Below are positions 14,402-24,225 of a DNA stretch of 47,581 nucleotides, one piece after another. The DNA is taken from assembly GCA_022826805.1 (NCBI GenBank), contig JAJDUH010000020.1, forward strand, positions 1 to 47,581, given 5' to 3'. Positions within the stretch are counted from its first letter, which is position 1. The number at the start of each line of letters is the position of its first letter. The stretch is from Candidatus Poribacteria bacterium. GTDB lineage: Bacteria > Poribacteria > WGA-4E > WGA-3G. The translations under genes and the position numbers were made by a program. The notes beneath the pieces are model-generated. The model made no database searches. It had not been told where the DNA came from and saw only the letters and a list, made by a program, of their open reading frames with translations.

Positions 14402-16987
14402 CTACGGTATCATCGAAATGCGGAGAGGGAGGCTTGCTGAGCGTCCCTCCGCATCCACACAGGTCAGCAGATGTTTTCCTTTGATGGGCGTAAGCCAGTA
14501 TTGTTGTCTCGCATTGCCTTTGAAAATTAACTCGCCATCCAGAAACCAGAACAGTTCCTGTGTCCGGTTAGAAGCAGAGGCAGAGAGCCGAATTTTTTGG
14601 TTTTCCAGTGGCACACCAGCCCGAATATAATAGACGGTGTCTTTTGTAGGAGACAAGATGATTGGTGCGGTTCCTGCGATCGCGCCGTTGCACAAAGGAT
14701 TATGTTCTGGTAGGACAGGCACAGCGAATCCATTTTTCGCCAACCACGTTGCTGCTTCGGCGGGCCACTCCTCAAAGATAATAGTTTTATCTCTCTCTTG
14801 CGACGCTGTCTTATGAAGGTTCCGACAGTGGGAACAGAGACTGTAACCCGTTGCTTCATCAATATAAACACGTTTGTGCATTGTACAGGTCGCGACAGGC
14901 GAGATACCCGGGATATATACGTCGCTCTTACGAGTAGGGCAGTGCGGTGACACAGGTGCACCACTGAGCGTACATACCTGTCGTGTTTTCAGTTGTTCAG
15001 GTTTCGTGAACCAACGATGTATATCTTGCCCTGTCAGTGCGGTAAAGAGCGCAAATAAAATAGGGGTTGCTGCATCTGTACCGCTCATCATCGCCAAACC
15101 CTTCCCATCAAAGTTTCCCAACCACACACCAATTGTTAATTTCGGTGAGTATCCGATACACCATGCGTCTCTGTGTCCATAGGAGGTCCCGGTTTTCCAC
15201 GCAATTTTCGGCAGATTCATCGTGCTTTCAAAGGCTTCAGGATTTTTAACGGTGTTCGCGGGGAGTTGCGAAGTTGTGAGCATCTCAGTTATGATGAAAC
15301 TCGTACCCGGGGAGAATAAACGTTTCGGAACTCGCTTCCTCTCTGTAAAACCTGAAGGCACAGCACCCTGAAGATTTTGTTTATTGATAAGTTGGGGAAG
15401 CGTTAATTGATAAGGCGCGAATTCTCCCATATTCGCCAACCCAGCGTAAAGTGTTGTTAGTTCAAGCAAGTTCACTTCGCATCCACCCAGCACCATAGAA
15501 AGCCCATACTTTTTCGCAGGTGCCAGTGTCGAAATTCCCGCCTGTTTGAGAAAAGCATGCAGTGTATAGTTTTCCAGACGCGCATTAAGATTGACAGCTG
15601 GTACATTGAGAGAGCGTGCGAGTGCCTGAAGCGTGGTAACGTAACCACTATATTTGCCGTCGTAGTTTACTGGTTCATACCCGGCATAGGTAACAGGGAC
15701 ATCAAATAAGAGTGTCTCTGGTGTAACCAATCCTTGTTCTATCGCGAGCGCGTAGACGAAAGGCTTTAGTGCGGAGCCGGGAGAGCGCGGCGCGAGTGTG
15801 CCGTTTATCTGTCCTGATGCCTCACGGTCAAAAAAGTCGTGGGAACCCACCATTGCTAAAACATGTCGGCTTTGGGTGTCCATAACGACGACAGCCCCTG
15901 TACTTGGCAAACGGTGACGGACAACGTCTGCAAGTGAAGTATCGAGATATTCTCGAAGGATACGCAGTGCTGTCTCTTGGACTTTTGCGTCTATCGTCGT
16001 GTATATTCTGCTATCCGTTGTTGGTTCAGGAGATTGTCTTTCTCCTCTGACCAGCATGCGTGCAAGGTGCGGGGACTTGAAGGGGAGAGGGTAGCGTTTT
16101 GTCGGAATTGGTTCTTGCAATGCTTCCCGCCACTGTTGTTCGGAAATCTGCTGACGCATGAGGAGTTGGTTCAGTACCTTTTCTCGCGCCTTTCTTGCAT
16201 TTTCTGGGAACCTATCTGGACGTAGGCGTTCCGGAGAGTTTGGAATCGCGGCGAGGAGTGCAGCTTCACCGAGGCTAATCAGATGCTGGGGTTTGTTGAA
16301 GTAAAACTGTGATGCCGCTGCTGTACCGACGATGTTGCCGCCGTAGGGGAGCATATTGAAGTAAAAAGTTAAAATCTCGGACTTGGAATAAGCAAGTTCA
16401 AGTTGGAGGGCGCGAAACATCTCACAAAGTTTGTTTGGAACGTTCCGATCTTTGGGCTCCATCAGTCGTGCAAGCTGCATGGTAATTGTTGAGCCGCCGC
16501 GCACGACCTTGCCCGCTGTGAGGTTGTCATAAAGGGCAGTTGCAATGGATACTGGGTTAATGCCCCAGTGGTAGTAAAACCACCTGTCCTCAGAGGTTAG
16601 CATCGCCTGATGTAACAACGGCGAGACACCCCCTTTGATATTCTCGCGTTTCACATTTGCATAGGGAGCACTTTCAGAACTGTCCGTCACAACTTCGGGC
16701 ATACGCCACATGCCGTCAGCAGCTAAAAATGCGCGGAGCCATTCACCGTTTCTATCTAAGACGATAGGGGATGCTGGCGGATGGAGACGTGATTTGGGGA
16801 GCGGAAAACACCAGTTCGCAGCAACAAAGAGCACAACAACAGAAACCGGTAGTAGCAGCCATTTTATAGTTGTCAGTTTTTGGTTGTCAGTTTTCGGTAA
16901 CGCGTTGTGGCAGTCAGGTTTTGCTCTCCTGCTACAAACTGCTCTTAACTGATAACTCATAACTGATAACCTAAAACCATTTTTCAT
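14402..16987 (-). CDS. pbpC: Penicillin-binding protein 1C
   Basis: An 861-residue bifunctional peptidoglycan synthase. After a membrane helix (about residues 43-60) comes the GT51 transglycosylase with catalytic Glu133 in TSEDRWFYYHWG and RGGSTITMQLARL. The transpeptidase has Ser405-x-x-Lys408 (PGSALKPF), Ser459-Leu-Asn461 and the KTG box at 598-600. The C-terminus is the BiPBP_C domain typical of PbpC. The ATG overlaps the stop of the alpha-2-macroglobulin gene as ATGA, so the two are translationally coupled, the partnership known from E. coli pbpC/yfhM. The cytoplasmic N-terminus is odd: residues 4-41 are encoded by repeat-like DNA rich in AACTGATAAC and AAAACTGACAACC. Confidence 0.92.
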   Translation of the reverse strand: MKNGFRLSVMSYQLRAVCSRRAKPDCHNALPKTDNQKLTTIKWLLLPVSVVVLFVAANWCFPLPKSRLHPPASPIVLDRNGEWLRAFLAADGMWRMPEVVTDSSESAPYANVKRENIKGGVSPLLHQAMLTSEDRWFYYHWGINPVSIATALYDNLTAGKVVRGGSTITMQLARLMEPKDRNVPNKLCEMFRALQLELAYSKSEILTFYFNMLPYGGNIVGTAAASQFYFNKPQHLISLGEAALLAAIPNSPERLRPDRFPENARKAREKVLNQLLMRQQISEQQWREALQEPIPTKRYPLPFKSPHLARMLVRGERQSPEPTTDSRIYTTIDAKVQETALRILREYLDTSLADVVRHRLPSTGAVVVMDTQSRHVLAMVGSHDFFDREASGQINGTLAPRSPGSALKPFVYALAIEQGLVTPETLLFDVPVTYAGYEPVNYDGKYSGYVTTLQALARSLNVPAVNLNARLENYTLHAFLKQAGISTLAPAKKYGLSMVLGGCEVNLLELTTLYAGLANMGEFAPYQLTLPQLINKQNLQGAVPSGFTERKRVPKRLFSPGTSFIITEMLTTSQLPANTVKNPEAFESTMNLPKIAWKTGTSYGHRDAWCIGYSPKLTIGVWLGNFDGKGLAMMSGTDAATPILFALFTALTGQDIHRWFTKPEQLKTRQVCTLSGAPVSPHCPTRKSDVYIPGISPVATCTMHKRVYIDEATGYSLCSHCRNLHKTASQERDKTIIFEEWPAEAATWLAKNGFAVPVLPEHNPLCNGAIAGTAPIILSPTKDTVYYIRAGVPLENQKIRLSASASNRTQELFWFLDGELIFKGNARQQYWLTPIKGKHLLTCVDAEGRSASLPLRISMIP
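16868..16972. repeat. Repeat-like DNA inside the pbpC 5' coding region
   Basis: On the minus strand GTTATCAGTTATGAGTTATCAGTT (16946-16970, two near-copies of GAGTTATCAGTT) is followed by AAAACTGACAACC twice in tandem near 16870-16895. Such ACTGATAAC/ACTGACAAC strings normally sit between genes; here they are translated as the cytoplasmic tail of PbpC. Traces of a related string (GTGGCAGTCAG) recur at 43372-43382. Confidence 0.5.
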
Positions 16988-19900
16988 TGCTCTGCGACCA
17001 CTTCAATGCGCGTGCTACCCGTTACAGTAGATTTTGTTGCATCGTACATTGCTTCGGCGGCGATGGGTGGTAAGATAAACTCGCCTTGCGTGACTGCCCG
17101 TAGTGCGTAATAGAATTTACGTTCGCGCTGCCGCGGGAACGTGCCGAAGAAAATGAGTCGATCATCTCGAATGTCAAGATAGTCAGGCTTGAAGTCCTGT
17201 GCTTTCAACCACGGAATGCCTGCGCGAGACTCCAGTCGCGGGTTCTCAATCTCAAAACCGGTTGGCAACATATCGACAACAACAACGTTTTCCAGATTAG
17301 CAGTAAGTGCTTTGACGGTTATCTCTGCGACGATTAAGTCTCCATGTACAAACTGCCGAGTGAGTTCTTCGCCATCTTTGTTGAAGTATCGACGGCGTAT
17401 TTGCAGCTCGCGCTCGTATTCCTCAACAAAGGAGCCGCGTTGAATGCCGAATGCACTCCAGTAATAGTAGCAGCTTCCTTCCCCTTTGATAGAGAGCTGC
17501 ATACGCTCACCGTCCCACGCGTCATCGGTGTATCGTATTTGCGTTGCATCAAAGTCAGCGAAGTGCTCACCATTGCGCTTGAGGATGCCAGTGTAGTTTC
17601 TATCCATCTGCTTTTTCATAATCTTGCCGAGAGCGAGGAAAGCAAAAGCGTTATCCTGGGTTGTCCTCCACCGGTTTCCATCGGACGCTGCCTCTCTCAG
17701 ATTCTTAACAAGCATAGGAATTGATGGATGATTTTCGTTGACTTCGGCAAGCATATCCAGCATGATGGCTTGTGCTCGAATTGGAGAATTAAGGGTGCCA
17801 CCTGTCTCCCAATGCACATTATTCTTACCATTACCATTAACACTCACTGAGACTGACACAGGTAGCATCGAGAGTGCGGTCTCTAATTCACCACTAAGGG
17901 CAAACGCACCAGCGAGTTGGAAGTGGCTATAATCGCTGAGTCCACTCAAACCTCTATTCTTGAGATAGTTCATCGTTCCGCGATCCGGTTGTCCAGCAGC
18001 AGCTAAGACATAAGATGCATAGGTCGCAAGTGCGATATTTGCCTTTATCTCTTTAGTGCTATCTTGGCTTTCCCTACCTGGTGAGAACTTCGCCTGTTCC
18101 CTCAAACCGTCCAACATCGCATCGTAAACCCGGTCTGCAACCTCATAGCCTGCTTTTCTCGCTTCAACGAGGAAATGGGAGGCATAGATACTGCTCCACG
18201 GATTGGTGTAAGTCCCGCCGGGCCAGTAGGCAAACTGATTTCTTGATGTTAGCATGCTTTCCAACTTAGTGATACCTGATGTAATATAATGATCCACTAA
18301 ATCATCATCTGCAAGTATAGGTTCAACACTTTGCGCCAGATCACTGAAATAAAGCAGCGGAAAGATTTTGCTTACCGTTTGCTCCAAACATCCGTGAGGA
18401 TAACGGATAAGATAACGGAGGCTATCGGCGAAGGCAATATTTGGAAACGGCGATAGCGTGAGACTGAATTCGGACGAATCTGGTATCAAATCCGCGGGGA
18501 AAATGAAATCAACTGGTTTGCCGGCGCGCACCACGCCATGTCCTGTTTTTGTGATAGGTGGGGCAGTAGAGCGCAGCGGAAGTTGGACGTCCATCTGTGT
18601 TGTCTCGGTATTACCGTGCGCAGACAGATTGAAACTGACCTTTCCTATCGTATCCTGAACGCGGATGTCAAAAAAGACTTGTGCTTCTGTCCCTGCTCCA
18701 ACAGAAATCAGTCGGGGTTGGGAAATCCCTCCTACAGGGGGAGATGGCATTTCAGACGCATTAGTGGGACTTGCGGAAAGCAGCTGCAGATCACCTACCG
18801 CTTGCAATTTGACGGTAAATTCTCCATCCTCGCCTGTACCGTTAAAAAGCGTGACAGGTACACGGAGTTTATCTCCGCCTGCCAGAAATCGGGGGAATGT
18901 CGGTGTTAAGACAATAGGTTCACGGACAGTTAAGTATGCTTCGGCAGCACCGTAATCTGCTCCGGCGAAGGCAACAGCCATCAACCGCAGTTTCCCATTG
19001 AATTGCGGCATCCTGAATTGAATAGCACCACGCCCTCTTCCATCGGTTTTCACGAATCCAGACCAAAGCGAGACAGGTTTCACCCGTGTGATGCTGGCGG
19101 TATTAATCCGTTTCCTTCGTGCTGCTTGCAGTACGCCATCGCCACCCGTACTGGAATTATCAGTAACGTTAGCGATTTCAGGCAGAATCCCACTATACAG
19201 ATCAAAAGTTCGTGTTTTTAATCCGCGTTGCCGATAGAAATAATCGTGTGGATTAGGGGTTTGAAAGTCGGTTAGCGCGAGAATGCCTTCGTCTACAGCT
19301 GTAATACAGACCTCATATTTTTGCCACGAGCGTGCACCTTTTACTTGAAATGCAATGTTCACATCGCTGTTTGGACGGACTGTATTTTCAGCGTTTTCTT
19401 CGCCGGAAAGCGGAATCTTTGAAGATACACCAGCTTCATCCGTTTGTGAGAGAAACATATTTACGGAAAGTTTTCTCTGAGTTGCATCAAGTTTCAAGGG
19501 AATTACACCAAACGCCCGCGCTGGCAGCGGTTGACGATCATCCACTGATATAGTCTCCATAGGAACAGTGCGAATCAGGGTTGCAGAGAGGTAGACGTTC
19601 GGTCTATAGCTGGGCCGTATTGGAATCGACAAAGTTGCGGTATTCTCTTTCATCACGATCGTGCGGTATCTCAGCAATTTTTCTCGCTCAACAGCGAGTA
19701 GAAGCGTACCGGAGAACGGTGCCTTAATAGACAGTTTTGCCGTTTCGCCCGGACGGTAGGCGGACTTATTGAGCGTCAAATCTAAGCGGGTAGGATGCTC
19801 CATAGACACCGGGGTGCTTCCCCAACCGTTAACATAGAATCCAATTTCTGCCGTTGCAGTTGATTCGAGATCCTCAAGTCGGACGCGATACTCACCGTAG

Positions 19901-22596
19901 TCCGAAGGGGTTAGCGTCAAGGTTTGCACCATCTCTGCTGAAGTTAACGTTTGCGTTTCAACCTCAGTCATCTGGGGTTCGGAAAGGTATTCGTAACGCC
20001 CGGTTGTATTCTGCCGCAGGATTGTATTCCAATGGACTTTGTGAAGGCTTAGTCGTAAAGCTCGTCCGGGGGCAACGACCATAGTATCATCAACAGCTAC
20101 ATAGTCGATGCGAACGGGTTGGTTAATTTTCGCCTCCGCTGTATTCGTGCGCCGAAGTCCGACGTAATGTGAATAGGGATGGATAACGACTCGATGTGAA
20201 GCCGTAACGGCTCTGCCTCCAATTTCACTGACGGTAGCTGTGAGAATACCGTTTAACAGTGATGGGGCTTTCAGGGTTGCTGGCAGCGTGAATTGATAGT
20301 GTGCCTTACCGGCTGAATTGGTTTTGGCTTCTCCCAATTCAATGCGTTGGCTTTCAAACTGTTTAGCAAAGTTTGATTCAGTGTTTCCGAAGACGAAGGA
20401 ATGCCACGCTGTCGCCTCGGTATCCGCTGGTGAAGCATTAGCACTGTCGGAGTCTACGAGGGAAACTGCTTTCAATTCGCATGAAACCAGAACCTTCCGC
20501 CCCACAGCCGGCGGGCCGAACAGATTAACAGCATTCACTTGAATATCGAGTTCGTCTCCGAGCCCGTAGATGGATTTATCCGTAGTGATGGCGACCTTCA
20601 TCCGGTCCGGCATGAACTCCTCAATTTGAAACTGGGTTCTTCCAACTACTTTATCAGCAATCAGCATCTTGGCAATATAGTTGCCTGTTTGGGCGTAATC
20701 AGGGATCGAAATGCTCACCTCACAGCCCCCAGTTTTTGTCGTTTGTTGCCTTAGTTCCCGTAGAATTCTGCCATCCGGCGCGAGTACCTCAACACGGGTA
20801 GGCAGTGGCTGTGGCGTTACTTGTTTCGGTGCGCGGACGATACCAGCAAGTTGAACAGTCTCACCCGGTCGGTAGACCCCCCTATCTGTGTAGAGAAAAG
20901 CTTCATAGCCTTTTTGCAAATAGGCAGGTCCTGCGATGTTGAAGTCGGCGGTTGCGATTTCGTGCCGATCCAATTGAATGAAAGCAAGGTCGTCATGTTT
21001 CGCGACGGTAATCATAAACGGCGTGAAGCCTCCGGTTTTCTCGGTGACATCCTTAAACTCGATAAATCCCGCCCAGTTGGTTGTGCCACTGAGGAGTGTT
21101 TGGTTATTGTCGCTGATGAGTTTAACGCGCGCCGTTGGCACTGCTGCACCAGTAGCGAGAGATTTTACCCAAACATAGAGTCTATCGCCAGCGCGTTTGG
21201 CACTGATCCCCAAATCCGTTATAAGTACCCATTGGTGTGCACTATCCCATTCCCGCTGTGCGTTTCGCGCCACAACCTTGAAGATACCGACATGTTCGTC
21301 TGAGAGATAATCCGCCAAAGAGATCGGCACTGTCACCTCTTGGTTCAATTGCGCTGGCACATCAAGCATGTCTGTATGGATAGGCTTACCTAAGTTCTGG
21401 CTCCAGCGGCTCCATCTTTCCAATTTTGAGACATAGATAAGGTTGTTAGCAAAAATCTTTTCGATATCAAGTTTCACGCGTTCAATGTTAATCGTTGCGA
21501 GCCCGAGGTTCAACTGTCCTTTTCTGGCGAGAAAGAAACCGTCTCCGAGAAATCGGAGTTGGGGTCGGATATCTGGAATCGTGAGCCTTGTCATATAGTC
21601 TTGTTTCAAAACGGCATCGTTTCGTGCTGTCAACCCGCGTCGAATTTTTAGTGTATAGGTAGTGCGCCGTTTAAAATTACCGTGGATCTCTATGTTCCGA
21701 TAGTCGGCTATAACTTGATATTCTACTGCTGGTGTGAGTTCCAGGTAGGTTTCAATGGCATCGCCGAGTACAGGTGCGCTAAAACTGACTGAAATATAGG
21801 GTGTGCCATCGCTTTCCCAAACATCTGAGTACGTTACCCCGAGTGTCCCTCTGCCACGGAGTATGACGGGTGTAATATTTGCTTTTTCGAGACCGATTTG
21901 TCCACCTATGCATTTGAATCCCTTTTCAATTTTAACTTTTATTTGTCGGTTTGCGTTCCCACGCTTTATTCGGTTAGTTTCAAACCTCACTGTTCGTGCT
22001 GTGGCGGCACCTGTTTCAATCTGATAGGGGATTTCTGTTCCATCATCCAATTCAATAGAGAGATGCGCCTTTAAATCAGCGGTAGTTACAGGATAGTTGA
22101 AAGCAATCGTTCCGAAACCTGTCGCGTCTTCACGTGCATCATTGGTCGTAAACTCCATGCGCGTTTGCTCGATTGTGAAAGGTTCGGTAGCGAATTTGAA
22201 TTCTTTTTGTCCGGTGAGCAAAAATGTTTCAGATGGGTTGAAGTCGGGCGTGAGTTGAACAGTATACTGTGCAGCGGGTGCTAAAGGAGCATCTAAGAAA
22301 AATCCGATTCTGTCGCGTGCGATCCAGCGTGCAGTTCCTTGAACAGCTGGCGTAAACCGAAATGCTTCAGCTGGAACTTCGGTCCCGACGCGCGACTTAT
22401 CGACGACCGCCTCTGAAAACGTAATCGAAAAATCGACCCATTGTGGTACTTCTCCCTGCGGCGTGAAGGTCTTGACGCTGTACCGTGCTTGCGCACCGAT
22501 GTTATCCTGTATAATATAGAAGATACAGGCAACAAGGATTAGTGCCATTAGCCCGATCACACCGATCAAAAAGTTTTTGGAAAGTTTAACTACCAT
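16984..22596 (-). CDS. Bacterial alpha-2-macroglobulin lipoprotein
   Basis: An 1870-residue member of the bacterial alpha-2-macroglobulin family (YfhM/YfaS type). The N-terminus has a hydrophobic stretch with a lipobox, LVAC at about residue 24, so it is probably membrane-anchored. Macroglobulin domains follow, including DRGVYRPGETVQLAGIVR and SAYRPGETAKL. The thioester motif YPHGCLEQ is intact with Cys at residue 1403, followed by the alpha-helical thioester domain (WPGG, then a stretch listing ANIALATYASYVLA) and the receptor-like C-terminus. These proteins trap proteases that breach the outer membrane, while the partner PbpC repairs the wall. Length is close to the larger bacterial members. 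The pbpC start overlaps its stop codon. Confidence 0.92.
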   Translation of the reverse strand: MVVKLSKNFLIGVIGLMALILVACIFYIIQDNIGAQARYSVKTFTPQGEVPQWVDFSITFSEAVVDKSRVGTEVPAEAFRFTPAVQGTARWIARDRIGFFLDAPLAPAAQYTVQLTPDFNPSETFLLTGQKEFKFATEPFTIEQTRMEFTTNDAREDATGFGTIAFNYPVTTADLKAHLSIELDDGTEIPYQIETGAATARTVRFETNRIKRGNANRQIKVKIEKGFKCIGGQIGLEKANITPVILRGRGTLGVTYSDVWESDGTPYISVSFSAPVLGDAIETYLELTPAVEYQVIADYRNIEIHGNFKRRTTYTLKIRRGLTARNDAVLKQDYMTRLTIPDIRPQLRFLGDGFFLARKGQLNLGLATINIERVKLDIEKIFANNLIYVSKLERWSRWSQNLGKPIHTDMLDVPAQLNQEVTVPISLADYLSDEHVGIFKVVARNAQREWDSAHQWVLITDLGISAKRAGDRLYVWVKSLATGAAVPTARVKLISDNNQTLLSGTTNWAGFIEFKDVTEKTGGFTPFMITVAKHDDLAFIQLDRHEIATADFNIAGPAYLQKGYEAFLYTDRGVYRPGETVQLAGIVRAPKQVTPQPLPTRVEVLAPDGRILRELRQQTTKTGGCEVSISIPDYAQTGNYIAKMLIADKVVGRTQFQIEEFMPDRMKVAITTDKSIYGLGDELDIQVNAVNLFGPPAVGRKVLVSCELKAVSLVDSDSANASPADTEATAWHSFVFGNTESNFAKQFESQRIELGEAKTNSAGKAHYQFTLPATLKAPSLLNGILTATVSEIGGRAVTASHRVVIHPYSHYVGLRRTNTAEAKINQPVRIDYVAVDDTMVVAPGRALRLSLHKVHWNTILRQNTTGRYEYLSEPQMTEVETQTLTSAEMVQTLTLTPSDYGEYRVRLEDLESTATAEIGFYVNGWGSTPVSMEHPTRLDLTLNKSAYRPGETAKLSIKAPFSGTLLLAVEREKLLRYRTIVMKENTATLSIPIRPSYRPNVYLSATLIRTVPMETISVDDRQPLPARAFGVIPLKLDATQRKLSVNMFLSQTDEAGVSSKIPLSGEENAENTVRPNSDVNIAFQVKGARSWQKYEVCITAVDEGILALTDFQTPNPHDYFYRQRGLKTRTFDLYSGILPEIANVTDNSSTGGDGVLQAARRKRINTASITRVKPVSLWSGFVKTDGRGRGAIQFRMPQFNGKLRLMAVAFAGADYGAAEAYLTVREPIVLTPTFPRFLAGGDKLRVPVTLFNGTGEDGEFTVKLQAVGDLQLLSASPTNASEMPSPPVGGISQPRLISVGAGTEAQVFFDIRVQDTIGKVSFNLSAHGNTETTQMDVQLPLRSTAPPITKTGHGVVRAGKPVDFIFPADLIPDSSEFSLTLSPFPNIAFADSLRYLIRYPHGCLEQTVSKIFPLLYFSDLAQSVEPILADDDLVDHYITSGITKLESMLTSRNQFAYWPGGTYTNPWSSIYASHFLVEARKAGYEVADRVYDAMLDGLREQAKFSPGRESQDSTKEIKANIALATYASYVLAAAGQPDRGTMNYLKNRGLSGLSDYSHFQLAGAFALSGELETALSMLPVSVSVSVNGNGKNNVHWETGGTLNSPIRAQAIMLDMLAEVNENHPSIPMLVKNLREAASDGNRWRTTQDNAFAFLALGKIMKKQMDRNYTGILKRNGEHFADFDATQIRYTDDAWDGERMQLSIKGEGSCYYYWSAFGIQRGSFVEEYERELQIRRRYFNKDGEELTRQFVHGDLIVAEITVKALTANLENVVVVDMLPTGFEIENPRLESRAGIPWLKAQDFKPDYLDIRDDRLIFFGTFPRQRERKFYYALRAVTQGEFILPPIAAEAMYDATKSTVTGSTRIEVVAEQ

Positions 22597-22988
22597 AACA
22601 AAGTACCCCTCGCTCCAAAGGATCTGTTTTTATAGGTCCCTAATCACTACAAAACTTAACGACTATAGAGAGGCAGAAAATACAAGATAATGCGCAATTT
22701 TCAAGTACGCAATTTTTATGCCAATTGTGTTGTGTTTTCCCATTAGATATTTAAGGCAGAATAATCAAGCCCAGATGGGGTTCCAAATCTTGCCAGAGTT
22801 AGTTGAGAATGAACAAGGTGTCTTTGCGTGACATTATGTGTAAATATAAACACATAAGGACGGATGCAGCGATCCGTCCTTAACAAAACTGGACTCATAT
22901 AGGGTAGAGCCGCTATTCAAGAAGTAAGAACAGTAGACCGGAAAACAGAATGACCCTACCCTTTACCAATTGCGGATTCACACGCTTT
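22597..22988. other. Intergenic region, 392 bp
   Basis: Lies between the end of the cytochrome/barrel gene and the start of the alpha-2-macroglobulin gene, both on the minus strand. It has a likely terminator at 22856-22881 and a neighbouring small hairpin TTATGTGT...ACACATAA. The 22600-22760 part is AT-rich and probably carries the macroglobulin promoter, but no consensus pair stands out. No gene seen. Confidence 0.5.
22856..22881 (-). terminator. Terminator-like hairpin after the cytochrome/barrel gene
   Basis: AAGGACGGAT, 6-nt loop, ATCCGTCCTT: a perfect 10-bp stem about 110 bp past the stop codon. On the minus strand it is followed by TATGTGTTTATATTT. Confidence 0.55.
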
Positions 22989-24209
22989 TCAAAACCAGAA
23001 GTGTGACATTAAAATAATCTGATCGGTGCCTTGTAGTTGCCTTAGTGTGCCTTTGTCACCGATGGCATCATCGTCAGCGCGGTCTGCGTTTGCAAGGTTT
23101 CCCCAGTAAAATAGGGAAATCGCCCCATTTTCCATAAAATTGTATTTGGCACTGAGTACCACCCGCTGGCTTGTATCACCCTTAACCGTTCTATCTGGAT
23201 CAAACAAACCATATCGACCGGCGATCGTGAGTTGAGGGAGGAATCGGTATTTTGCGCCGATATAGTAACCTTTCGAATCAACGGTATCGGGTGCGAAAGA
23301 GGCGACCTCTCCAAAATTTCCAAAATTGAATTCCCCTTCGAGACTCAGTCCAGCGTAGGAGGCAGTGAGAAATGCTCCGATGAGTCGTTCCCAGTCTTCG
23401 CCCGGCTTTTCAAATATACTGGACACACCTGCTCTAATCGGTCCGAGTTGGGCACCGATTGTACCAAGCCCACCTTTCGCTGCTGCGTTGTCGGCGTTAA
23501 AGAAAGCTGCATTGTAAAAAAGTTTTCCTGCATTACCACCGAGTTCAACGCCAACATCTCGCTTGTTAGAACCGAGCCCATAGCCTTGTCGGACTAAAAT
23601 ATTGTGGTCTTTCTGTTTGATACCGAACGGTAGTTGGAATTGCCCGATTTTGACATAAAGATGTTTTGGAATAGCATCTACTGTTGCAAATGCATTCATC
23701 GTTGTCCCAACGTTGTTGGAAAGCGTCAGCCGCACATGTTCAGAGGCTTGCGCGTTGAAGGTTACTTCCGCTTGCATGAGAAGAAATCTGTCAACCGAAG
23801 AATGGCATGAATTACATCCAGCTATGGCGTTCTCTTCGGCGTCCACATGTGTTGTTTTGATAAATGCAGTCTGAAAATCAAGCGAAGTTGTGAGCTGTTT
23901 GACGACCTCTTTTGCTTCTTCGGTTACAGCCTCCATGTCGAAATCTTCAGGAAACTCAAAATAGTTCTCTTCAAAGATTTCACCGATGCGATTTCGGGGA
24001 CCGCCTCCAGCTGGGTCAATGTGGCAGAAACTACACTCCTTGTCAAGTTCAGTGGCAAATTCAGGACGCGCCTCCACCGCTTTTGGCAAAAAGAGACACA
24101 TTGTAACACCGGTTACGAATGCGAGTAGTAGAAATGCGCTTCTGATCGTGCCTGTTTTCATAAGAGTGTCGTCAAAATACCTCACAACGTCATCGTAATG
24201 TGGCTTCAA
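22989..24209 (-). CDS. Dihaem cytochrome c fused to an outer-membrane beta-barrel
   Basis: From TTG 24209 the product has 406 residues: a signal segment (SAFLLLAFVTGVTMCLFLP, end near VEARPEF), then two haem c sites, CSFCH (about 59-63) and CNSCH (about 132-136). The second half has features of a porin-like barrel: alternating residues, many glycines and aromatics, repeated strands such as LYVKIGQFQLPFGIK and GAKYRFLPQLTIAGRYGLFD, and a C-terminal Trp-Phe (MSHFWF), the usual barrel-assembly signal. The TTG start is chosen because AAGGAGGTAACT precedes it; an ATG at 24161 is the alternative. A haem domain joined to a barrel suggests electron transfer across the outer membrane. The upstream gene encodes another cytochrome 16 bp away. 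Confidence 0.75.
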   Translation of the reverse strand: MKPHYDDVVRYFDDTLMKTGTIRSAFLLLAFVTGVTMCLFLPKAVEARPEFATELDKECSFCHIDPAGGGPRNRIGEIFEENYFEFPEDFDMEAVTEEAKEVVKQLTTSLDFQTAFIKTTHVDAEENAIAGCNSCHSSVDRFLLMQAEVTFNAQASEHVRLTLSNNVGTTMNAFATVDAIPKHLYVKIGQFQLPFGIKQKDHNILVRQGYGLGSNKRDVGVELGGNAGKLFYNAAFFNADNAAAKGGLGTIGAQLGPIRAGVSSIFEKPGEDWERLIGAFLTASYAGLSLEGEFNFGNFGEVASFAPDTVDSKGYYIGAKYRFLPQLTIAGRYGLFDPDRTVKGDTSQRVVLSAKYNFMENGAISLFYWGNLANADRADDDAIGDKGTLRQLQGTDQIILMSHFWF

Positions 24210-24225
24210 AGTTACCTCCTTATCT

